DNA from: Megaustenia siamemsis | Lineage: Eukaryota > Mollusca > Gastropoda > Stylommatophora > Ariophantidae | Assembly (NCBI GenBank): GCA_032433765.1 | Contig: JAVIAB010000139.1 | Span: 39,303,397 to 39,367,396, forward strand | Length of the DNA stretch: 64,000 nt | Reading direction: 5' to 3' | Shown here: piece after piece, positions 55,001-64,000 of the stretch | Numbering within the stretch: the first letter of the stretch is position 1 | Layout of the letters: the number at the start of each line of letters is the position of its first letter | Made by a program: the position numbers and the translations under genes | Notes under the pieces: generated by a model | Database searches by the model: none | What the model was told of the DNA's origin: nothing | Seen by the model: the letters and a program-made list of their open reading frames with translations, nothing else

Positions 55001-56330
55001 AGGTGAGAGACAAACACGATACAGAGGGACAAAAATTGGAGGCGAGAGACAAACAAGATACAGAGGGACAAAAGTTGGAGGCGAGAGACAAACAAGATAC
55101 AGAGGGACAAAAGTTGGAGGCGAGAGACAAACAAGATACAGAGGGACAAAAGTTGGAGGTAAGAGACAAACAAGATACAGAGGGACAAAAGTTGGAAGCG
55201 AGAGACAAACAAGATACAGAGGGACAAAAGTTGGAGGCGAGAGACAAACAAATTACTACAGAGAGACAGAAGTTGGAGGCGAGAGACAAACAAGATACAG
55301 AGGGACAAAAATTGGAGACGAGAGACAAACGAGATAAAGAGGGACAAAAGTTGGAGGCGAGAGACAAACAAGATACAGTGGGACAAAAGTTGGAGGCGAG
55401 AGACAAACAAGATACAGAGAGACAAAAGTTGGAGGCGAGAGACAAACAAATTACAGAGGGACAGAAGTTGGAGGCGAGAGACAAACAAGATACAGAGGGA
55501 CAAATGTTGGAGATGAGAGACAAACAAGATACAGAGGGACAAAAGTTGGAGGCGAGAGACAAACAAATTACAGAGGGACAGAAGTTGGAGGCGAGAGATA
55601 AACGAGATACAGAGGGGCACAAGTTAGAGGCGAGAGACAAACAAGACATAGAAGGACAAAAGTTGGAGTGGAGAGACAAACAAGATACAGAGGGACAAAA
55701 GTTGGAGGTGAGAGACAAACAAGATACAGAGGGACAAAAGTTGGAGGCGAGAGACAAACACGATACAGAGGGACAAAAATTGGAGGCGAGAGACAAACAA
55801 GATACAGAGGGACAAAAGTTTGAGGCGAGAGACAAACAAGATACAGAGGGACAAAAGTTGGAGGCGAGAGACAAACAAGATCGAGAAGGACAAAAGTTGG
55901 AGGCGAGAGACAAACAAATTACAGAGGGACAGAAGTTGGAGGCGAGAGATAAACGAGATACAGAGTGGGCACAAGTTAGAGGCGAGAGACAAACAAGATA
56001 AAGAAGGACAAAAGTTGGAGTGGAGAGACAAACAAGATACAGAGGGATAAAAGTTGGAGGTGAGAGACAAACAAGATACAGAGGGACAAAAGTTGGAGGC
56101 GAGAGACAAACAAGATACAGAGGGACAAAAGTTGGAGGCGAGAGACAAACAAATTACTACAGAGGGACAGAAGTAGGAGGCGAGAGACAAACAAGATACA
56201 GAGGGACAAAAGTTGGAGATGAGAGACAAACAAGATACAGAGGGACAAAAGTTGGAGGCGAGAGACAAACAAATTACAGAGGGACAGAAGTTGGAGGCGA
56301 GAGATAAACGAGATACAAAGGGGGCACAAG
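52066..56330. repeat. Higher-order block of the 39-bp array, copy 1
   Basis: Rare landmark variants recur in the same order about 4.4-4.7 kb downstream: GTTGTAGGCGAGAG near 52066 (again near 56487), the AGATCAG deletion variant at 54234 (58651), GATAAAAGAAGG at 54351 (59042) and CAGAGTGGGCAC near 55961 (60654). The block thus looks like the unit of a large internal duplication. Edges are approximate. Confidence 0.8.
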
Positions 56331-56486
56331 TTAGAGGCGAGAGACAAACAAGACATAGAAGGACAAAAGTTGGAGATGAGAGACAAACAAGATACAGAGG
56401 GACAAAAGTTGGAGGTGAGAGACAAACAAGATACAGAGGGACAAAAGTTGGAGGCGAGAGACAAACAAATTACAGAGGGACAGAAG

Positions 56487-59400
56487 TTGTAGGCGAGAGA
56501 TAAACGAGATACAAGGGGGCACAAGTTAGAGGCGAGAGACAAGCAAGATATAGAGGAACAAAAGTTGAACGCGAGAGACAAACAAGATACAGAGGGACAA
56601 AAACTGGAGACGAGAGACAAACGAGATAAAGAGGGACAAAAGTTGGAGGCGAGAGACAAACAAGATACAGTGGGACAAATGTTGGAGGCGAGAGACAAAC
56701 AAGATACAGTGGGACAAAAGTTGGAGGCGAGAGACAAACAAGATACAGAGAGACCAAATTTGGAGGCGAGAGACAAACAAGATACAGAGGGACAAAAGTT
56801 GGAGGTGAGAGAAAAACAAGATACAGAGGGACAAAAGTTGGAGGCGAGAGACAAACAAGATACAGAGGGACAAAAGTTGGAGGCGAGAGACAAACAAATA
56901 CAGAGGGAGAGAAGTTGGAGGCGAGAGATAAACGAGATACAGAGGGGGCACAAGTTAGAGGCGAGAGACAAGCAAGATATAGAGGAACAAAAGTTGGACG
57001 CGAGAGACAAACAAGATACAGAGGGACAAAAATTGGAGACGAGAGACAAACGAGATAAAGAGGGACAAAAGTTGGAGGCGAGAGACAAACAAGATACAGT
57101 GGGACAAAAGTTGGAGGCGAGAGACAAACAAGATACAGAGGGACAAAAGTTGGAGGCGAGAGACAAACAAGATACAGAGAGACAAAAGTTGGAGGCGAGA
57201 GACAAACAAATTACAGAGGGACAGAAGTTGGAGGCGAGAGACAAACAAGATACAGAGGGACAGAAGTTGGAGGTGAGAGACAAACAAGATACAGAGGGAC
57301 AAAAGTTGGAGGTGAGAGACAAACAAGATACAGAGGGACAAAAGTTGGAGGCGAGAGAGAAACAAGATACAGAGGGACAAAAGTTGGAGGCGAGAGACAA
57401 ACAAATTACAGAGGGACAGAAGTTGGAGGCGAGAGACAAACAAGATACAGAGGGACAAAAGTTGGAGATGAGAGACAAACAAGATACAGAGGGACAAAAG
57501 TTGGAGGCGAGAGACAAACAAATTACAGAGGGACAGAAGTTGGAGGCGAGAGATAAACGAGATACGGAGGGGCACAAGTTAGAGGCGAGAGACAAGCAAG
57601 ATATAGAGGAACAAAATTGGAGACGAGAGACAAACGAGATAAAGAGGGACAAAAGTTGGAGGCGAGAGACAAACAAGATACAGAGGGACAAAAATTGGAG
57701 ACGAGAGACAAACGAGATAAAGAGGGACAAAAGTTGGAGGCGAGAGACAAACAAGATACAGTGGGACAAAAGTTGGAGGCGAGAGACAAACGAGATACAG
57801 AGAGACAAAAGTTGGAGGCGAGAGACAAACAAGATACAGAGGGACAAAAGTTGGAGGCGAGAGATAAACGAGATACGGAGGGGCACAAGTTAGAGGCGAG
57901 AGACAAGCAAGATATAGAGGAACAAAAGTTGAACGCGAGAGACAAACAAGATACAGAGGGACAAAAATTGGAGACGAGAGACAAACGAGATAAAGAGGGA
58001 CAAAAGTTGGAGGCGAGAGACAAACAAGATACAGTGGGACAAAAGTTGGAGGCGAGAGACAAACAAGATACAGAGAGACAAAAGTTGGAGGCGAGAGACA
58101 AACAAGATACAGAGGGACAAAAGTTGGAGGTGAGAGACAAACAAGATACAGTGGGACAAAAGTTGGAGGCGAGAGACAAACAAGATACAGAGGGACAAAA
58201 GTTGGAGGCGAGAGACAAACAAATTACAGAGGGACAGAAGTTGGAGGCGAGAGACAAACAAGATACAGAGGGACAAAAGTTGGAGATGAGAGACAAACAA
58301 GATACAGAGGGACAAAAGTTGGAGGCGAGAGACAAACAAATTACAGAGGGACAGAAGTTGGAGGCGAGAGATAAACGAGATACAGAGGGGGCACAAGTTA
58401 GAGGCGAGAGACAAACAAGACATAGAAGGACAAAAGTTGGAGATGAGAGACAAACAAGATACAGAGGGACAAAAGTTGGAGGTGAGAGACAAACAAGATA
58501 CAGAGAGACAAAAGTTGGAGGCGAGAGACAAACAAATTACAGAGGGACAAAAATTGGAGGCGAGAGACAAACAAGATACAGAGGGACAAAGTTGGAGGCG
58601 AGAGACAAACAAGATACAGAGGGACAAAAGTTGGAGGCGAGAGACAAACAAGATCAGAAGGACAAAAGTTGGAGGCGAGAGACAAACAAATTACAGAGGG
58701 ACAGAAGTTGGAGGCGAGAGATAAACGAGATACAGAGGGGGCACAAGTTAGAGGCGAGAGACAAACAAGACATAGAAGGACAAAAGTTGGAGTGGAGAGA
58801 CAAACAAGATACAGAGGGACAAAAGTTGGAGGTGAGAGACAAACACGATACAGAGGGACAAAAATTGGAGGCGAGAGACAAACAAGATACAGAGGGACAA
58901 AAGTTGGAGGCGAGAGACAAACAAGATACAGAGGGACAAAAGTTGGAGGCGAGAGACAAACAAGATACAGAGGGACAAAAGTTGGAGGTAAGAGACAAAC
59001 AAGATACAGAGGGACAAAAGTTGGAAGCGAGAGACAAACAAGATAAAAGAAGGACAAAAGTTAGAGTGGAGAGACAAACAAGTTACAGAGGGATAAAAGT
59101 TGGAGGCGAGAGACAAACAAGATACAGAGGGACAAAAGTTGGAGGTGAGAGACAAACAAGATACAGAGGGACAAAAGTTGGAGTGGAGAGACAAACAAGA
59201 TACAGAGGGACAAAAGTTGGAGGCGAGAGACAAACAAATTACTACAGAGGGACAGAAGTTGGAGGCGAGAGACAAACAAGATACAGAGGGACAAAAATTG
59301 GAGACGAGAGACAAACGAGATAAAGAGGGACAAAAGTTGGAGGCGAGAGACAAACAAGATACAGTGGGACAAAAGTTGGAGGCGAGAGACAAACAAGATA

Positions 59401-61020
59401 CAGAGGGACAAAAGTTGGAGGCGAGAGACAAACAAATTACAGAGGGACAGAAGTTGGAGGCGAGAGACAAACAAGATACAGAGGGACAAATGTTGGAGAT
59501 GAGAGACAAACAAGATACAGAGGGACAAAAGTTGGAGGCGAGAGACAAACAAATTACAGAGGGACAGAAGTTGGAGGCGAGAGATAAACGAGATACAGAG
59601 GGGGCACAAGTTAGAGGCGAGAGACAAACAAGACATAGAAGGACAAAAGTTGGAGTGGAGAGACAAACAAGATACAGAGGGACAAAAGTTGGAGGTGAGA
59701 GACAAACACGATACAGAGGGACAAAAATTGGAGGCGAGAGACAAACAAGATACAGAGGGACAAAAGTTGGAGGCGAGAGACAAACAAGATACAGAGGGAC
59801 AAAAGTTGGAGGCGAGAGACAAACAAGATACAGAGGGACAAAAGTTGGAGGTAAGAGACAAACAAGATACAGAGGGACAAAAGTTGGAAGCGAGAGACAA
59901 ACAAGATACAGAGGGACAAAAGTTGGAGGCGAGAGACAAACAAATTACTACAGAGAGACAGAAGTTGGAGGCGAGAGACAAACAAGATACAGAGGGACAA
60001 AAATTGGAGACGAGAGACAAACGAGATAAAGAGGGACAAAAGTTGGAGGCGAGAGACAAACAAGATACAGTGGGACAAAAGTTGGAGGCGAGAGACAAAC
60101 AAGATACAGAGAGACAAAAGTTGGAGGCGAGAGACAAACAAATTACAGAGGGACAGAAGTTGGAGGCGAGAGACAAACAAGATACAGAGGGACAAATGTT
60201 GGAGATGAGAGACAAACAAGATACAGAGGGACAAAAGTTGGAGGCGAGAGACAAACAAATTACAGAGGGACAGAAGTTGGAGGCGAGAGATAAACGAGAT
60301 ACAGAGGGGGCACAAGTTAGAGGCGAGAGACAAACAAGACATAGAAGGACAAAAGTTGGAGTGGAGAGACAAACAAGATACAGAGGGACAAAAGTTGGAG
60401 GTGAGAGACAAACAAGATACAGAGGGACAAAAGTTGGAGGCGAGAGACAAACACGATACAGAGGGACAAAAATTGGAGGCGAGAGACAAACAAGATACAG
60501 AGGGACAAAAGTTGGAGGCGAGAGACAAACAAGATACAGAGGGACAAAAGTTGGAGGCGAGAGACAAACAAGATACAGAAGGACAAAAGTTGGAGGCGAG
60601 AGACAAACAAATTACAGAGGGACAGAAGTTGGAGGCGAGAGATAAACGAGATACAGAGTGGGCACAAGTTAGAGGCGAGAGACAAACAAGATAAAGAAGG
60701 ACAAAAGTTGGAGTGGAGAGACAAACAAGATACAGAGGGATAAAAGTTGGAGGTGAGAGACAAACAAGATACAGAGGGACAAAAGTTGGAGGCGAGAGAC
60801 AAACAAGATACAGAGGGACAAAAGTTGGAGGCGAGAGACAAACAAATTACTACAGAGGGACAGAAGTAGGAGGCGAGAGACAAACAAGATACAGAGGGAC
60901 AAAAGTTGGAGATGAGAGACAAACAAGATACAGAGGGACAAAAGTTGGAGGCGAGAGACAAACAAATTACAGAGGGACAGAAGTTGGAGGCGAGAGATAA
61001 ACGAGATACAAAGGGGGCAC
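56487..61020. repeat. Higher-order block of the 39-bp array, copy 2
   Basis: Repeats the landmark order of 52066-56330. The offset is about 4415-4420 bp up to 58651 and about 4690 bp from 59042 on. The second copy therefore holds roughly 274 extra bases (about seven 39-bp units) between those points, with a repeated GCACAAGTTAGAGGCGAG segment. The middle GGATACG...CACAAG landmarks at 53152 and 57566 also agree with the first offset. Confidence 0.8.
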
Positions 61021-62750
61021 AAGTTAGAGGCGAGAGACAAGCAAGATATAGAGGAACAAAAGTTGAACGCGAGAGACAAACAAGATACAGAGGGACAAAA
61101 ATTGGAGACGAGAGACAAACGAGATAAAGAGGGACAAAAGTTGGAGGCGAGAGACAAAGAAGATAGAGTGGGACAAAAGTTGGAGGCGAGAGACAAACAA
61201 GATACAGTGGGACAAAAGTTGGAGGCGAGAGACAAACAAGATACAGAGAGACCAAAGTTGGAGGCGAGAGACAAACAAGATACAGAGGGACAAAAGTTGG
61301 AGGTGAGAGACAAACAAGATACAGAGGGACAAAAGTTGGAGGCGAGAGACAAACAAGATACAGAGGGACAAAAGTTGGAGGCGAGAGACAAACAAATTAC
61401 AGAGGGACAGAAGTTGGAGGCGAGAGACAAACAAGATACAGAGGGACAAAAGTTGGAGATGAGAGACAAACTAGATACAGAGGGACAAAAATTGGAGGCG
61501 AGAGACAAACAAATTACAGAGGGAGAGAAGTTGGAGGCGAGAGATAAACGAGATACAGAGGGGGCACAAGTTAGAGGCGAGAGACAAGCAAGATATAGAG
61601 GAACAAAATTTGAACGCGAGAGACAAACAAGATACAGAGGGACAAAAATTGGAGACGAGAGACAAACGAGATAAAGAGGGACAAAAGTTGGAGGCGAGAG
61701 ACAAACAAGATACAGTGGGACAAAAGTTGGAGGCGAGAGACAAACAAGATACAGAGGGACAAAAGTTGGAGGCGAGAGACAAACAAGATACAGAGAGACA
61801 AAAGTTGGAGGCGAGAGACAAACAAATTACAGAGGGACAGAAGTTGGAGGCGAGAGACAAACAAGATACAGAGGGACAAAAGTTGGAGATGAGAGACAAA
61901 CAAGATACAGAGGGACAAAAGTTGGAGGCGAGAGACAAACAAATTACAGAGGGACAGAAGTTGGAGGCGAGAGATAAACGAGATACAGAGGGGGCACAAG
62001 TTAGAGGCGAGAGACAAGCAAGATATAGAGGAACAAAAGTTGAACGCGAGAGACAAATAAGATACAGAGGGACAAAAATTAGAGACGAGAGACAAACGAG
62101 ATAAAGAGGGACAAAAGTTGGAGGCGAGAGACAAACAAGATACAGTGGGACAAAAATTTGGAGGCGAGAGACAAACAAGATACAGTGGGACAAAAGTTGG
62201 AGGCGAGAGACAAACAAGATACAGAGGGACAAAAGTTGGAGGCGAGAGACAAACAAGATACAGAAGGACAAAAGTTGGAGACGAGAGACAAACAAATTAC
62301 AGAGGGATAGAAGTTGGAGGCGAGACATAAACGAGATACAGAGGGGGGCACAAGTTAGAGGCGAGAGACAAACAAGATATAGAAAGACAGAAGTTGGAGG
62401 CAAGAGACAAACAAATTACAGAGTGACAAATGGTGGAGGAGAGCGGAAAACATAAATTTTGAAGGACACACATTGGAGGCAAGACATACATAAACTACTG
62501 AGATATACATTTTCGAGGAGAGATATGTAAATTAATTACAGAGGGACTATTCTGGGTGGACGACAAATATCCACTACAAATGAGTTTTTTAAAACTTATT
62601 TTTGTGTACAAGTTACTGAACATCATTTGCCACATCATCTACTTTTTGTCAGACAATTAACTGGTACTAGTTTGCGCTAGAAGTAATTTAAAGAAATGAA
62701 AATTACAATTGTGGTGTAATGACAATCAAAGTATATCACAGTATATATGC

Positions 62751-62943
62751 AACGTTCTGTGGGAGATCTTGCTAGAGACAGAGATTCTTTCAGATGAGCT
62801 GTGGTGAATGCAACGTTCTGTGGGAGATCTGGCTAGAGACAGAGATTCTTTCAGATGAGCTGTGGTGAATGTAACGTTCTGTGGGAGATCTGGCTAGAGA
62901 CAGAGATTCTTTCAGATGAGCTGTGGTGAATGCAACGTACTGC
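62751..62943. repeat. 61-bp tandem repeat (just over 3 units)
   Basis: AACGTTCTGTGGGAGATCTG and CAGATGAGCTGTGGTGAATG recur at 62751, 62812, 62873 and partially at 62934, almost identical. No coding capacity. Confidence 0.97.
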
Positions 62944-64000
62944 AAAGGACATGCAACATGATGATGATAAATAACTATTTAGATATTGCTTCTTATAAAG
63001 TCGCACGTGTTAATAAACTGTTCATTTTTGTTAAATAAATTGTTAATCTCAATATTTTATGTTTATGAAAATTATTGGTTCTTGGTCAGAGAAAAATGTG
63101 ATGCTACTTTTTTAAAATATTAATTCCAGTGCATATTTGTGAAATGATCATTACTCAGAATATGACGCAAGCTGTCAGCAATATTTAGAATCTGTAGGTG
63201 AATAACATGAAAATCGGTGATTTGAAACGTTTGTTTTGTTTTTGTTTTCGATTTTTGTCTTGTGGTTTTTATGGTCACTTTATCGATTTTGGCCAGAGAG
63301 ATTGTTTTGGGGATTTGGGAGGATGCTGTCCTGTGTTTCCCGGAAATAATTCGGTCAGGGTAAGGTTTGGGGCATCATCGCAAACAAATGTCAGGTTAGT
63401 TGAGTGTTGAGTGACTGGTTCTACTGCCTCTTATCTGGCCAGTCCAGACGTGTAGCTCTAAAGATAGTCCGACTAATGACGTCAGTCTTTGTTAAAGACT
63501 TACTTTAAAAAGATGTAAATTATTTGCAAGTCGTGAAATGGTTAAAACTCCTGGCATATTGAGTCTAAAGCCAGTATTTTGAAGTTGATTTGTTAAACCT
63601 TCGATTTCCACTCCCATTTTCCTGTTTGCCTAATAACCTACATCAACAGAATTATGTTCACCTTATAATCAATATTAGCTAAGCCATTGTTTTCTATTAA
63701 TCAACAATTAAGCTATTTTCTCATTAATAAAATATCAACTCAGCTATTTCATCTAAAAATCAATTTAGCAGAGCATTTTTTCTCTATTAATCAATATTAA
63801 CCAATTTTTATTATATTCACCAAATCATCTGAAATAATTTCCTATTATTTAAAATCTTCAGAGTTATTTTTCTACCAATAAAAGTCAACTTCTCCCAAAA
63901 AACACCAATTACTGTTTTTTTTTTCTGCTAACTGTAATCATCAGTTAACCAACATCCAGTGCTATACTTTTCTATCAGCTCCTTCAGTAACTCGTTTTAC
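62944..64000. other. Unassigned AT-rich end of window
   Basis: A 70-codon frame at 63198-63410 is the only notable one and has no known features. From about 63660 to 63900 loosely similar segments (TCTATTAATCAATATTA, AGCTATTTTCTC) suggest a very old tandem repeat of roughly 35-45 bp. Confidence 0.5.

Larger units (their letters stand above)
48523..62555. repeat. 39-bp satellite, 14-kb array (about 360 units)
   Basis: The dominant unit is GACAAACAAGATACAGAGGG followed by ACAAAAGTTGGAGGCGAGA. Common variants are CAAATTACAGAGGGACAG, ATACAGTGGGACAA, GATACAGAGAGACAA, GAGATGAGAGAC, CGAGATAAAGAGGGAC and the rarer CAAGATATAGAGGAACAA with GTTGAACGCGAG. The unit has no stop codon in any of six frames. 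Open frames of up to about 700 codons thus occur on both strands, for example RDKQDTEGQKLEA per unit on plus and SNFCPSVSCLSLA on minus. Small indels (an extra G in GAGGGGGCAC, an added ACT in ATTACTACAG) move the register. The plus strand is about 80% purine. The last 100 bp are heavily diverged. Multi-frame openness, no flanking unique coding sequence and frame-shifting indels argue for non-coding satellite DNA. Confidence 0.97.

Noticed and set aside
1..64000. Telomeric, ribosomal or histone gene repeats
   Set aside because: No TTAGGG-type or other known telomere unit in tandem, no rRNA core sequence and no histone coding seen. The TTAG-rich arrays at 38.9 kb are irregular and not telomeric.

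Overview
The window looks like repeat-dominated, gene-poor nuclear DNA from an invertebrate animal. I found no host protein-coding gene, rRNA or functional tRNA that I can defend. What it contains is tandem satellites of many unrelated unit lengths (15 to 64 bp), 5'-truncated non-LTR retrotransposons (LINEs) and tRNA-headed SINEs. The mix of APE-type LINE fragments, microsatellite-tailed elements and abundant minisatellites would fit a mollusc or another lophotrochozoan. That placement is a low-confidence inference, because no host gene anchors it.

Layout. 1-1566: 28-bp satellite. 1.6-6.1 kb: old SINEs and the first LINE copies (L-B, L-C). 6.1-8.0 kb: 26-bp satellite split by a GA-tailed element (E). 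8.4-14.8 kb: LINE pieces and a 20-bp satellite split by an L-A copy. 15.5-20.1 kb: second E copy, 57-bp satellite, and an L-A LINE carrying a nested L-B LINE. 20.5-26.0 kb: SINEs (one nested in another), a 41-bp repeat, and a 52-bp satellite that reads as an amplified LINE tail. 26.6-29.1 kb: 15-bp satellite split by an L-B copy. 29-38.9 kb: sparse DNA with short satellites and S1 SINEs. 38.9-42.9 kb: TAGT-type and TCGG arrays around a palindromic SINE. 43-46.9 kb: L-C and L-D LINE fragments and a 38-bp satellite split by L-C. 48.5-62.6 kb: one 14-kb satellite of 39-bp units, with all six frames open. 62.6-64 kb: AT-rich end.

How the parts relate. Family names (L-A to L-D, S1 to S3, E, G) are mine. 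L-A, L-C and its variant L-C2 end in a (GAT)n-type tail, L-B in (GATA)n. Most fresh copies have direct target-site duplications (TSDs) of 7-13 bp for LINEs and 8-14 bp for SINEs, as expected for target-primed reverse transcription. A SINE (S2) carries the same 3' end as L-B, suggesting it is mobilised by L-B. Nearly all long open frames in the window come from satellites whose unit has no stop codon, or are LINE ORF remnants. They should not be read as genes.
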